From: Kosakonia sp. H02
Lineage (GTDB): Bacteria; Pseudomonadota; Gammaproteobacteria; Enterobacterales; Enterobacteriaceae
NCBI GenBank assembly: GCA_030704225.1
Contig: CP131915.1
Span: forward strand, 3,410,001-3,474,000
Length of the DNA stretch: 64,000 nt
Reading direction: 5' to 3'
A program made the position numbers and the translations under genes. Below, one piece after another: positions 35,867 to 44,371 of this stretch (position 1 is its first letter; every line of letters begins with the position of its first letter). The notes under the pieces were generated by a model, which worked only from the letters and a program-made list of their open reading frames with translations, was not told the DNA's origin and did no database searches.

Positions 35867-36118
35867 TCAGTGCGCTTCGCCCTGCGGGGTAAATTTCAGT
35901 TCAATTAAGGCGATGGCTTTCTGGATTGCGCGGCGCGTCACCGGATCGGCTGCGGCGGGATGGCTGGCAAAATCAATCGTTTTTAATTGATTCGCCATTT
36001 TCTCGCGCACTTCAACCGGCGCGATAACGTCAATAACATCAAGAATTTGTTTGATAACCAGCTGGCAGGCGACAACGTCGGATACCAGTTCCTGGTCGGC
36101 GGGCGTATTTTGCGACAT
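35867..36118 (-). CDS. yecJ: YecJ, small conserved protein (DUF2766)
   Basis: 83 residues, the same length as E. coli YecJ and nearly identical over VVACQLVIKQILDV and AIQKAIALIELKFTPQGE. Function unknown. GGAG lies close upstream of the ATG. It is in its usual place next to azuC. Confidence 0.92.
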   Translation of the reverse strand: MSQNTPADQELVSDVVACQLVIKQILDVIDVIAPVEVREKMANQLKTIDFASHPAAADPVTRRAIQKAIALIELKFTPQGEAH

Positions 36119-36176
36119 AGGATGCTCCTTATAGAAAGGGCGTCATAGTAGCGGGAAATGGCGAATAGCGGGCATA

Positions 36177-36203
36177 AAAAAACCTGCCGGAAGCAGGTTT
36201 TTT
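36177..36203 (-). terminator. Terminator of azuC
   Basis: AAAAAACCTGC-CGGAA-GCAGGTTTTTT, an 11-bp stem with T-runs on both sides. It directly follows the azuC stop, so the hairpin is the 3' end of the AzuCR RNA, and it also shields yecJ. Confidence 0.88.
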
Positions 36204-36207
36204 ATTA

Positions 36208-36291
36208 TCAGAACATAGCGCCTGGCGGTACGTCTTTGAAAGTTTTGCAATAGGTTTCGAACATGTGCTTCAGGATTTTACGCAGTTTCAT
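36208..36291 (-). CDS. azuC: AzuC small protein, part of dual-function RNA AzuCR
   Basis: A 27-codon gene: MKLRKILKHMFETY followed by CKTFKDVPPGAMF, very close to the 28-residue AzuC of E. coli. GGAG lies 7 nt before the ATG and a terminator follows at once. In E. coli the short transcript both encodes this membrane-associated amphipathic protein and acts as a base-pairing RNA in carbon metabolism, and is repressed by CRP-cAMP. A CRP palindrome lies 83 bp upstream here too. Confidence 0.92.
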   Translation of the reverse strand: MKLRKILKHMFETYCKTFKDVPPGAMF

Positions 36292-36373
36292 AAGTTGCTC
36301 CGAGAATATGTTATGCAGGTGTTAAGCCTCAATGCGTACATAATATGACCTTCGTCACAAAAATCAACCCATA

Positions 36374-36389
36374 TGTGATAGAAATCACG
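36374..36389. promoter_or_regulatory. CRP-cAMP site upstream of azuC
   Basis: TGTGATAGAAATCACG fits TGTGA-N6-TCACA with one mismatch. It lies between azuC and the divergent MFS gene and could control either; repression of azuC by CRP is known in E. coli. Confidence 0.7.
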
Positions 36390-36504
36390 TTTCAAAAATC
36401 GAAAATGCAGTAGCTTTGTTAAAAATTCTATTATAAATCCTGCGGTTAGCGCGCTAAAATATTTTTTAGCATTTTCAATTATTTTTGCAAATGGCAGACC
36501 CACA

Positions 36505-37926
36505 ATGAGTGAAAGCACCCTTTCGCGGAAGACCGGAGGTCTTTCTCCCGCTGCGCTACTGGTAGCGGGCGCTTTCTTTATGGAGTTTATCGACGGCACG
36601 GTGATCGCCACCGCCCTGCCGGATATGGCAAAAACCTTTGGCGTGGAAGCCGTCGCCCTGAATATCGGGATCAGCGCCTACCTGATAACGCTGGCAGTGC
36701 TGATCCCGGCGAGCGGCTGGATTGCCGACCGCTTTGGCGCGCGCACGGTGTTCTCGCTGGCGCTGGCGATTTTCACGCTCGCGTCGGTGCTGTGCGGGCT
36801 TGCCAGCAATGTAGATATGTTTGTGGTCATGCGTATTTTTCAGGGCGTCGGCGGCGCGTTAATGGTGCCCGTTGGCCGGCTGGCGGTGCTGCGCACCACG
36901 CCGAAACACCAGTTGATAACCGCCATCGCCACGCTCACCTGGCCTGCGCTGGTCGCGCCGATTATTGGTCCACCGCTCGGCGGGTTTATCACTCACTATG
37001 CTAACTGGCGCTGGATCTTCTTTATTAATGTGCCGCTCGGCATACTGGCGATTGTGCTGGCGCTGCGCATTATCCCCAATATTCGCGAGGAGGAGCGCCG
37101 CCCGTTCGACCTGACGGGTTTTATCGCCACCGCCGTTGCGATGGTGAGCCTGGTGTATGCCATGGAGGCGCTGGGGTCGCAACATCCGCAAGCGATGTTA
37201 ACCACCGGCCTGCTGGTATTGGGTGCGCTGATGATGATCTTTACCCTGCGCCATTTTCGCCGCGCGCAGTGGCCGATGATCCGCCTTGATGCCATGCAGG
37301 TGCCGACGTTTCGCGTGACCATGTACGGCGGCTCGTTGTTTCGCGCCTCAATTAGCGCCGTGCCTTTTCTGCTGCCGCTGCTGTTTCAGGTCGGTTTTGG
37401 TATGGATCCGTTACATGCCGGGCTGCTGGTGCTGGCAGTGTTCGCCGGGAATCTCACCATTAAACCGGCGACCACACCGTTGATCCGTTGGCTCGGCTTT
37501 AAAAAACTGCTGTTGATTAATGGCGCGCTGAATGTGATAGCGCTGCTCGCCTGCGCGTTGCTGACCTCCCATACGCCCGTCTGGCTGACGTTTTTGATCC
37601 TCTATCTTGGCGGGGTGTTCCGTTCTGTGCAGTTTACCGGTGTCAGCACCCTCGCCTTCGCCGATGTGCCGTCTCAACAGATGAGTTATGCCAACACGCT
37701 ATTCAGCACGGCCACGCAACTGGCGGTGGGCTTAGGGATCACGCTCGGCGCAATTGGTATCCGTATTGGTGAACATGTCAGCCACTGGCTGAATATTACT
37801 GCGGTTGAGGGGATCAGTTTCCGGCTGGCGTTTGTGTTTATCGCCCTGATTTGCCTGGTGGGGATGGTGGATACGTTCCGGTTAACGAAAGATGCCGGTA
37901 GCGCGGTGTCGCAGAAAAAAGCGTAA
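36505..37926 (+). CDS. MFS efflux transporter, DHA2-type (14 membrane segments)
   Basis: 473 residues, beginning MSESTLSRKTGGLSPAALLVAGAFFMEFIDGTVIATALP (motif shown here only to FIDGTVIATALP is diagnostic). The conserved loop GWIADRFGARTVF, motif C-like ALVAPIIGPPLGG and 14 predicted segments place it in the drug:H+ antiporter-2 group with MdtD-like pumps. Substrate unknown. The ribosome site is weak, and a five-codon ORF (36491-36508) overlaps the start by ATGA, so coupled translation is possible. It is not found at this place in E. coli. Confidence 0.82.
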   Translation: MSESTLSRKTGGLSPAALLVAGAFFMEFIDGTVIATALPDMAKTFGVEAVALNIGISAYLITLAVLIPASGWIADRFGARTVFSLALAIFTLASVLCGLASNVDMFVVMRIFQGVGGALMVPVGRLAVLRTTPKHQLITAIATLTWPALVAPIIGPPLGGFITHYANWRWIFFINVPLGILAIVLALRIIPNIREEERRPFDLTGFIATAVAMVSLVYAMEALGSQHPQAMLTTGLLVLGALMMIFTLRHFRRAQWPMIRLDAMQVPTFRVTMYGGSLFRASISAVPFLLPLLFQVGFGMDPLHAGLLVLAVFAGNLTIKPATTPLIRWLGFKKLLLINGALNVIALLACALLTSHTPVWLTFLILYLGGVFRSVQFTGVSTLAFADVPSQQMSYANTLFSTATQLAVGLGITLGAIGIRIGEHVSHWLNITAVEGISFRLAFVFIALICLVGMVDTFRLTKDAGSAVSQKKA

Positions 37927-37932
37927 CGAAAC

Positions 37933-37958
37933 GCCCGGTGGCGATAGCGCCAGCGGGC
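37933..37958. terminator. Probable terminator between convergent MFS and isomerase genes
   Basis: GCCCGGTGGCG and CGCCAGCGGGC pair with one mismatch around a short loop, followed by AATTTTAG on the plus strand. It lies between two converging genes. Confidence 0.5.
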
Positions 37959-37968
37959 AATTTTAGTA

Positions 37969-38607
37969 TCAGGCCAGCACTTCGCGCACGAAGGCTTCAA
38001 TCTCTTTGTTCTGGCAGTTTTCGAAGAAGCACTGCTGGAAACGCTCGCCGGAAACAGCGGTTTTCACCAGTTCGCGGTCAATGGCGCGTAGCGTATCGAG
38101 ATAGTTCTCTTTCACCACCGCCGCTTTCACCTGGTTCAGAATGCCGGCGTTACGTACCTGCGGCTCTTTACGCTCCGGCGGGTAACCTTCCCCGTTGCGC
38201 CCTGTAAAAGCTTTCTCAAAGATAAAGCGCACGTTCAGTTCCGCGCCCCAGCCAAAGCCTTTGGCGAACGGCAGCGCCAGCGCATTACCATTGTTGATTT
38301 GGGCAAACAGAAACGCATCCGCCGGATCGATACAGTAGCCACAAACCACGCCTGGATGGATGTTCAGCGACATCAATGCACCCTGCCCGGTGCCGCAGCC
38401 AGTGACCACGAAATCCACCGCTTTGGCGTTAAGCAGAATACTGGCCATAATCCCTAAATGGATGTAGGTCAGATGATGGTCATTTTCATCGCTCATGCCG
38501 ACGTTATACACCGGGAAATCTTTCTCATCGGCAACCGTCTTCAGCTCTTTGAGGATGATGGCGTTTTTCGCCGCCTGGCTGTTTTCCATCATCAGTGCAA
38601 TTTTCAT
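37969..38607 (-). CDS. RpiB/LacA/LacB family sugar-phosphate isomerase-like protein
   Basis: 212 residues. The first 140 follow the RpiB fold, with the catalytic-type cysteine in VTGCGTGQGALMSLN and conserved GVVCGYCIDPADAFL. The C-terminal 70 residues (about 142-212) extend beyond the usual 145-150 of RpiB. Related enzymes interconvert aldo- and keto-sugar phosphates; no sugar operon flanks it, so the substrate is unknown. It is single, convergent with the MFS gene, and absent here from E. coli. Confidence 0.78.
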   Translation of the reverse strand: MKIALMMENSQAAKNAIILKELKTVADEKDFPVYNVGMSDENDHHLTYIHLGIMASILLNAKAVDFVVTGCGTGQGALMSLNIHPGVVCGYCIDPADAFLFAQINNGNALALPFAKGFGWGAELNVRFIFEKAFTGRNGEGYPPERKEPQVRNAGILNQVKAAVVKENYLDTLRAIDRELVKTAVSGERFQQCFFENCQNKEIEAFVREVLA

Positions 38608-38824
38608 TTGTGATCTCCTGTGTACATGCTCAATAGCAAAGGTTAGTTAAACCTTACTACCTGGCAAACAGACTTTCAAATTTAATGAAAAATGGTTTTA
38701 AAAATCAAAAGCAAGCTCACAGTTTTCCCTCCCCAACCCTGCCGTCGCGATTAGTAGGGGGTGTTCAACGGGTTATTCCGTCGATTACCGCCCGATCAGC
38801 GCGATAAGATGAGAAGAAGCCGAA

Positions 38825-39175
38825 ATGAACCAGAGCGATTTCATGAAGATATTATGTATTGCCGCCTCGCTGATGCTGCTCGCTGGATGCACTTTAACGA
38901 AGGAAGCGGAAGTCAGTAGCGTGGATACCACCAGCGGCCTGGTGCGCCTGAGTTTCAACCAGACCATGATGCAGAACGCGCGCTATGATGAATATACCGC
39001 GCAGGGCACCGCCAATAAGCAGTGCCAGCAAATGGGTTATGCCACCGCCGTACCTTATGGTCAGCCAGTGCAAACCTGTAGTTTGATAAGCGGTTCAGCC
39101 TGCATGAACACCAAAATTACCATTCAGTATCAGTGCCGCGGCGTGGCCTTTGATCGCACCAAAGCCACCTGGTAA
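38825..39175 (+). CDS. yecR: YecR-type lipoprotein
   Basis: 116 residues, with lipobox LLAGC about 22 residues in, so the mature protein is an acylated lipoprotein of about 95 residues containing six more cysteines. Start choice is open: ATG at 38825 has GAGAAG upstream; ATG at 38843 (MKILCIAASLMLLAGC) gives a more normal signal peptide. In E. coli yecR belongs to the flagellar regulon and precedes ftnA, as here. Function unknown. Confidence 0.85.
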   Translation: MNQSDFMKILCIAASLMLLAGCTLTKEAEVSSVDTTSGLVRLSFNQTMMQNARYDEYTAQGTANKQCQQMGYATAVPYGQPVQTCSLISGSACMNTKITIQYQCRGVAFDRTKATW

Positions 39176-39180
39176 TTTCT

Positions 39181-39206
39181 TAAGCCAGCTTATTATTGCT
39201 GGCTTA
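39181..39206 (+). terminator. Terminator after yecR
   Basis: TAAGCCAGC-TTATTATT-GCTGGCTTA, 9-bp stem, followed by TTCTTTTATT. Confidence 0.8.
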
Positions 39207-39379
39207 TTCTTTTATTAATAATCAAAACAATTCTCATTTATTGAATTAAATTCCGGCAATGCGTGTTATTCGCATTCTCTTTTTAAAAAATGAACTTTTT
39301 ATTTTACCTTTTGCAAATAATTAAATAACAAATTATAGTGGCCGCACATTGCCTATTATTAAAACTGCGGAGCCGTGCC

Positions 39380-39877
39380 ATGTTAAAAACAGAGATGATC
39401 GAAAAACTCAACGAACAAATGAATCTGGAACTGTTTTCCTCCCTGCTCTACCAGCAAATGAGCGCCTGGTGCAGCTATCACAGTTTTGAAGGTGCCGCCG
39501 CATTCCTGCGCCGCCATGCGCAGGAAGAGATGACGCATATGCAGCGCCTGTTCGATTACCTGACCGATACCGGCGGTCTGCCGCGCATTACTGACATTGC
39601 CTCCCCGGTTGCGGAATACAGCTCGCTGGACGAACTCTTTCACGCGACCTACGAACATGAACAATTAATTACGCAGAAAATTAACGAACTGGCGCACGTG
39701 GCAATGATGTCGCAGGATTATCCGACCTTTAATTTCCTGCAATGGTATGTGGCAGAACAGCACGAAGAAGAGAAACTGTTTAAATCCGTTATTGATAAAT
39801 TAACCCTGGCCGGTAAAAGTGGCGAAGGTCTTTATTTTATCGATAAAGAACTGGCGACGCTGGATACACAAAATTAA
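39380..39877 (+). CDS. ftnA: Ferritin FtnA
   Basis: 165 residues from the ATG at 39380 (MLKTEMIEKLNEQMNLELF), the E. coli length, with GGAG upstream; an in-frame extension to 39338 is not supported. Ferroxidase-site residues are visible: Glu in NEQMNLE, the E-x-x-H of HAQEEMTHM, and the later Glu pair in YVAEQHEEEKLF. It stores iron as 24-mer shells. The preceding 170 bp are very AT-rich and include its promoter. Confidence 0.97.
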   Translation: MLKTEMIEKLNEQMNLELFSSLLYQQMSAWCSYHSFEGAAAFLRRHAQEEMTHMQRLFDYLTDTGGLPRITDIASPVAEYSSLDELFHATYEHEQLITQKINELAHVAMMSQDYPTFNFLQWYVAEQHEEEKLFKSVIDKLTLAGKSGEGLYFIDKELATLDTQN

Positions 39878-39884
39878 TATTACG

Positions 39885-39916
39885 GGCGGTTAAGTTGAAT
39901 CTTAACCGCCTTTTTT
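39885..39916 (+). terminator. Terminator after ftnA
   Basis: GGCGGTTAAG-TTGAAT-CTTAACCGCC followed by six T residues, 10-bp perfect stem. Confidence 0.93.
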
Positions 39917-40021
39917 ACACGCTCCCCGCACAGCCTGTGCAATGCCATATTCGAAAAACAGATCGATTAACCCCTCAACGTTTTCAATGATCCACTCATT
40001 CTCCGCCCTCCCCTGAACCTG

Positions 40022-40062
40022 TCGTAAAGTTATCTATACAACCGTTGTAACGGTCGTTTGAC
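40022..40062 (+). promoter_or_regulatory. Two tandem TyrR boxes and tyrP promoter
   Basis: CGTAAA-N6-TATACA (40022-40039) and TGTAAC-N6-TTGACG (40045-40062) each resemble the TyrR box TGTAAA-N6-TTTACA and are 23 bp apart centre to centre, the arrangement of the strong and weak boxes of E. coli tyrP. TTGACG of the second box would also be the -35, with TACTCT at 40081-40086 as -10. Confidence 0.6.
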
Positions 40063-40131
40063 GAAATAATTGAATTGTCTTACTCTGCGCCGCGTATTGC
40101 GTGTGCAGTGAGTTTGACGACAGAGGAAAGC

Positions 40132-41343
40132 GTGAGAAATCGGACACTTGGGAGTGTTTTTATTGTCGCCGGAACAACTATCGGCGCGGGGATGCTGGCA
40201 ATGCCGCTGGCAGCAGCAGGTGTCGGATTTGCCACCACATTAGTATTACTTTTCGTTCTCTGGGCAGTGATGTGTTACACCGCCCTGCTCCTGCTGGAGG
40301 TTTATCAGCATGTTCCGGCAGACACCGGTCTCGGTTCGCTGGCGCGGCGCTACCTCGGGCGTTATGGCCAGTGGGTAACGGGTTTCAGCATGATGTTTTT
40401 GATGTACGCCCTGACCGCTGCCTATATTAGCGGTGCAGGAGAGCTACTGGCATCAAGCATCAGCGCGTGGTTTAACCTTCAGCTTTCGCCTGGTGCTGGT
40501 GTGCTGCTGTTCACCTTTGTTGCCGGGGGTGTTGTGTGCGTCGGCACGTCATTAGTCGATTTGTTTAACCGTTTCCTCTTTAGCGCGAAGATTATTTTTC
40601 TGGTGATTATGCTGGCGCTGCTGATGCCTCATGTTCATCAGGCTAATTTGCTAACCATGCCGCAGGAAAAAGGGCTTACGCTCTCTGCCCTGCCGGTGAT
40701 TTTTACCTCGTTTGGTTTTCACGGCAGCGTGCCGAGTATTGTTAGCTATATGGGGGGGGATATTCACAGGCTGCGTAAAGTATTTATCACCGGCAGCGCT
40801 ATTCCGCTGGTGGCCTATATTTTCTGGCAACTGGCGACGCTTGGCAGCATCGATTCAACCACTTTTATAGGCCTGCTCGCCAGCCAGGCGGGGCTGAATG
40901 GTTTATTGCAGGCATTGCGGGAAGTGGTCGCCTCGCCGCATGTCGAACTGGCGGTACATCTGTTTGCCGACCTGGCCCTGGCTACCTCGTTCCTGGGTGT
41001 GTCATTGGGGTTATTTGATTATCTCGCCGATCTGTTCCAGCGGCGCAATACCGCAGCCGGTCGTTTGCAGACCGGATTAATCACGTTTCTGCCACCGCTG
41101 GCATTTGCCCTGTTTTATCCGCGTGGGTTTGTGATGGCGCTCGGGTATGCCGGTGTTGCATTGTCGGTGCTGGCGCTGCTGTTGCCATCCATGCTGGCGT
41201 GGCAAAGCCGTAAACATCACGCGCAACATGGTTACCGTGTACTCGGCGGTAAACCTGCGCTGAGTCTGGTCTTCACCTGTGGGATAGCGATTATTACGAT
41301 TCAGTTTTTGATCGTTGCGGGGTTATTACCGGAAGTGGGTTGA
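40132..41343 (+). CDS. tyrP: Tyrosine-specific transport protein
   Basis: 403 residues from the GTG at 40132 (MRNRTLGSVFIVAGTTIGAG), the E. coli length, with GAGGAAAG directly upstream; the ORF continues upstream to 40075 but that part has no ribosome site and covers the promoter. Eleven membrane segments of the HAAAP/aromatic amino-acid permease family; GAGMLAMPLAAAG is the substrate-side motif. Imports tyrosine with protons. Regulated by TyrR (see boxes). Confidence 0.97.
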   Translation: MRNRTLGSVFIVAGTTIGAGMLAMPLAAAGVGFATTLVLLFVLWAVMCYTALLLLEVYQHVPADTGLGSLARRYLGRYGQWVTGFSMMFLMYALTAAYISGAGELLASSISAWFNLQLSPGAGVLLFTFVAGGVVCVGTSLVDLFNRFLFSAKIIFLVIMLALLMPHVHQANLLTMPQEKGLTLSALPVIFTSFGFHGSVPSIVSYMGGDIHRLRKVFITGSAIPLVAYIFWQLATLGSIDSTTFIGLLASQAGLNGLLQALREVVASPHVELAVHLFADLALATSFLGVSLGLFDYLADLFQRRNTAAGRLQTGLITFLPPLAFALFYPRGFVMALGYAGVALSVLALLLPSMLAWQSRKHHAQHGYRVLGGKPALSLVFTCGIAIITIQFLIVAGLLPEVG

Positions 41344-41356
41344 AAGCAGTAAACGC

Positions 41357-41391
41357 AATCCGCGCGGAGCATGATGTTCGCGCGGATTTTT
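41357..41391 (+). terminator. Terminator after tyrP
   Basis: AATCCGCGCG-12 nt-CGCGCGGATT followed by TTT, a perfect 10-bp stem. Confidence 0.85.
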
Positions 41392-41412
41392 ATGACGAAG
41401 CTGAATAACAGG

Positions 41413-41439
41413 CACAAAAAAACCACCTTTCGGTGGTTT
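41413..41439 (-). terminator. Terminator of the tRNA operon
   Basis: AAACCACC-TTTC-GGTGGTTT; on the minus strand the stem runs into a T-run (TTTTTTTG). It lies 43 bp beyond the tRNA-Leu gene. Confidence 0.9.
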
Positions 41440-41481
41440 CACGACACTGCTTATTGCTTTGATTATTCTGCTTTTTCCCCA

Positions 41482-41568
41482 TGGTACCCGGAGCGGGACT
41501 TGAACCCGCACAGCGCGAACGCCGAGGGATTTTAAATCCCTTGTGTCTACCGATTCCACCATCCGGGC
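41482..41568 (-). tRNA. leuZ: tRNA-Leu (UAA)
   Basis: 87-nt tRNA with long variable arm, anticodon TAA in the loop of the AGGGAT...ATCCCT stem, acceptor GCCCGG/CCGGGT and encoded CCA. Same order (glyW-cysT-leuZ) as in E. coli downstream of pgsA. Confidence 0.97.
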
Positions 41569-41580
41569 TCGGGAAGAAAT

Positions 41581-41654
41581 TGGAGGCGCGTTCCGGAGTC
41601 GAACCGGACTAGACGGATTTGCAATCCGCTACATAACCGCTTTGCTAACGCGCC
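41581..41654 (-). tRNA. cysT: tRNA-Cys (GCA)
   Basis: 74 nt, acceptor GGCGCG/CGCGCC, anticodon GCA between CGGATT and AATCCG, encoded CCA. Only cysteine tRNA gene in E. coli-type genomes. Confidence 0.97.
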
Positions 41655-41708
41655 AGAATTCCTGATGCTTTTCAGCCTGCATCCGCTATAAAAGCCGATG
41701 CACTAAAC

Positions 41709-41784
<76 letters not shown>

Positions 41785-41933
41785 ATAATCAAGTTATGTT
41801 CTAATCACTTGATTTTATTATCTTCTGACGAGCTGTGCTGCCTTCCGATGCGTTGCATTCTACTTACCTGACGCAATGAGTCAACGATATTTTTAAAAAG
41901 GACGATCGTTTGCTGAAAATTGCGACGAAACGA

Positions 41934-42482
41934 TCAGGGTTCAAGCAGATCGCCGCGCGCCGCGTTCAAATATTGCAGCATGGACCAAAGCGTTAACACG
42001 GCAGCAACAAAGAACAACGCGATCCCGGCATACTCAACCCACTCATTTGGTCGCCACAGCAGCCATACCAGCGCCACCATTTGCGCGGTAGTTTTGACTT
42101 TACCAATCCACGATACCGCCACGCGGCTGCGCTTGCCCATTTCGGCCATCCATTCTCGCAGTGCGGAGATAATGATCTCGCGGGCGATCATCGTAGCGGC
42201 CGGCAGCGTCACCCACCAGCTATGGTAATGCTCGGCGACCAGCACCATCGCAATCCCCACCAGCACTTTATCGGCGACTGGATCGAGAAACGCGCCAAAA
42301 CGCGTACTTTGGTTCCAGCGCCGCGCCAGATAACCATCAAACCAGTCGGTTACCGCCGCGCAGCAGAAAATCAGCGCACAGACAAACGGAGCCCACTGGA
42401 ATGGCAGATAAAACGCCAGCACGAAAAACGGGATCAGGATGACGCGAAAAAGGGTGAGCAACGTAGGGATATTAAATCGCAT
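41934..42482 (-). CDS. pgsA: Phosphatidylglycerophosphate synthase
   Basis: 182 residues, inner-membrane enzyme joining CDP-diacylglycerol and glycerol 3-phosphate for phosphatidylglycerol and cardiolipin. The CDP-alcohol transferase signature is read as DGYLARRWNQSTRFGAFLDP plus VADK, with the three metal-binding Asp residues. Lies downstream of uvrC and upstream of the tRNA cluster, as in E. coli. Confidence 0.97.
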   Translation of the reverse strand: MRFNIPTLLTLFRVILIPFFVLAFYLPFQWAPFVCALIFCCAAVTDWFDGYLARRWNQSTRFGAFLDPVADKVLVGIAMVLVAEHYHSWWVTLPAATMIAREIIISALREWMAEMGKRSRVAVSWIGKVKTTAQMVALVWLLWRPNEWVEYAGIALFFVAAVLTLWSMLQYLNAARGDLLEP

Positions 42483-42538
42483 AGCGGCGTTAACTGTCTG
42501 TTGTCCGTAAATATTCGCTCTATGTTGCTACAGAGCCC

Positions 42539-44371
42539 CTAATGTTTCAACGAGTAGAAGATCTTTTCTGCCAGACCTTGCGAGATGCCTGGCACTTTTG
42601 CTATTTCTTCGATGCTGGCGTTGAGCAATCCTTGCAGACCGCCCATATATTTCAACAACATCTGGCGGCGTTTCGGCCCCACGCCTTCGATAGTCTCCAG
42701 CGAACTGGTACTTTTCACTTTAGCGCGTTTTTTACGATGTCCGCTGATGGCGTGATCGTGCGACTCATCGCGGATGTGCTGAATAACATGCAAGGCGGGC
42801 GAATCCGGCGGCAAACTAAAGCCCTCGCCTTCCGGCTCGAAAAATAACGTTTCAAGACCCGCTTTTCGATCCGCGCCTTTCGCCACGCCAAGCAGCAACG
42901 GTTTGTGCTTATCCCACGGGACGTCGAGTTCGGCAAACACCGTTTTCGCCTGCCCAAGCTGCCCTTTGCCGCCATCAATCAGGATCACATCCGGGATTTT
43001 GCTCTCTTCAATCGCCTTACCATAACGGCGGCGCAGCACCTGGTTCATCGCCGCATAATCATCACCCGGTGTAATACCGGTAATGTTGTAACGGCGATAT
43101 TCCGCGCGAAGCGGGCCATTGGCGTCAAACACCACGCAGGAAGCCACGGTTTGTTCGCCCATGGTATGACTGATATCAAAACACTCCATCCGCTTCACGT
43201 CCGACAAATTAAGCACGCTTGCCAGCGCAGCAAGGCGCTGATGCACGGTGGATTGCTGTGATAGTTTGGTGCTGAGCGCGGTGGCGGCATTGGTACGCGC
43301 CAGCTTCAGATAGCGCGCGCGATCGCCGCGGGGTTTAGTTTGCACATTTACTCTGCGCCCTGCCAACTCAGAAAGGGAATCACTGAGCAGCGTTTTGTCG
43401 CTGAGATTGAAGTCCAGCAGGATTTCACCAGGCAGCGTGCGCATCTGGCTACCCTGCAAATAGAACTGGCCGACAAAGGTTTCTACCACTTCGCCAAGCT
43501 CGGTACCGCCCGGCACTTTCGGGAAATAGCTGCGGCTGCCAAGCACTTTGCCCTGGCGAATAAACAACACATGCACGCAGGCCATTCCCGCATCGAACGC
43601 TACACCAATCACATCAAGATCGTCACCGGTATTGGAAACAAACTGTTTTTCCGTTACCCGGCGCACAGCCTGGATTTGGTCGCGCACGCGAGCAGCTTCT
43701 TCAAACTCCAGCGACTGGCTCGCTTTTTCCATCCGCGCGATAAGCTGCGTCAGTACCTGATCGTCTTTACCCGCGAGGAACAGACGCACATATTCAACCT
43801 GCTGCGCATACTCCTCTTCGCTGACCAGACCCGCCACACACGGGCCGAGGCAGCGACCAATCTGATATTGCAGACACGGACGCGAGCGGTTGCGATAAAC
43901 GCTGTTTTCGCACTGGCGAACCGGGAAAATCTTCTGCAACAGCGCCAGGGTTTCACGCACCGCGTAACCATTCGGGAAAGGCCCGAAGTACTCCCCTTTT
44001 GCATGTTTCGCACCGCGATGCATCGCCAGACGCGGATGGGTATCGCCGCTGAGAAAGATAAACGGGTAGGATTTATCATCCCGCAACAGCACGTTATAGC
44101 GGGGTTGATAGAGCTTGATATAGTTGTGTTCCAGCAGCAGCGCTTCGGTTTCCGTGTGCGTGACGGTCACATCGATCTGCTGGATCTGTGCGACCAGCGC
44201 TTCGGTTTTACGGGAGGCAAGATTGCTGCGGAAATAGCTGGAAAGCCGTTTTTTCAGGTCTTTCGCTTTACCGACATAGATGACGGTACCGCCGGTATCA
44301 TACATACGATAAACACCGGGTTTGCTGGTAACCGTCTTCAGAAATGCTTGGGAATCAAAAACTTCAGTCAC
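42539..44371 (-). CDS. uvrC: Excinuclease ABC subunit C
   Basis: 610 residues from a GTG at 44371 that overlaps the uvrY stop (GTGA), the E. coli length and arrangement; a longer start at 44398 lies inside uvrY. GIY-YIG nuclease at the N-terminus (PGVYRMYDTGGTVIYVGKA), UVR motif near 205-240, RNase-H-like second nuclease, and C-terminal helix-hairpin-helix (LETIEGVGPKRRQ, KVPGISQGLAEKI). Makes both incisions in nucleotide excision repair. Confidence 0.97.
   Translation of the reverse strand: MTEVFDSQAFLKTVTSKPGVYRMYDTGGTVIYVGKAKDLKKRLSSYFRSNLASRKTEALVAQIQQIDVTVTHTETEALLLEHNYIKLYQPRYNVLLRDDKSYPFIFLSGDTHPRLAMHRGAKHAKGEYFGPFPNGYAVRETLALLQKIFPVRQCENSVYRNRSRPCLQYQIGRCLGPCVAGLVSEEEYAQQVEYVRLFLAGKDDQVLTQLIARMEKASQSLEFEEAARVRDQIQAVRRVTEKQFVSNTGDDLDVIGVAFDAGMACVHVLFIRQGKVLGSRSYFPKVPGGTELGEVVETFVGQFYLQGSQMRTLPGEILLDFNLSDKTLLSDSLSELAGRRVNVQTKPRGDRARYLKLARTNAATALSTKLSQQSTVHQRLAALASVLNLSDVKRMECFDISHTMGEQTVASCVVFDANGPLRAEYRRYNITGITPGDDYAAMNQVLRRRYGKAIEESKIPDVILIDGGKGQLGQAKTVFAELDVPWDKHKPLLLGVAKGADRKAGLETLFFEPEGEGFSLPPDSPALHVIQHIRDESHDHAISGHRKKRAKVKSTSSLETIEGVGPKRRQMLLKYMGGLQGLLNASIEEIAKVPGISQGLAEKIFYSLKH

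Noticed and set aside
36288..36611. 107-codon minus-strand frame over the MFS start
   Set aside because: Antisense to the MFS gene and crossing the azuC promoter; the real gene here is azuC in another frame.
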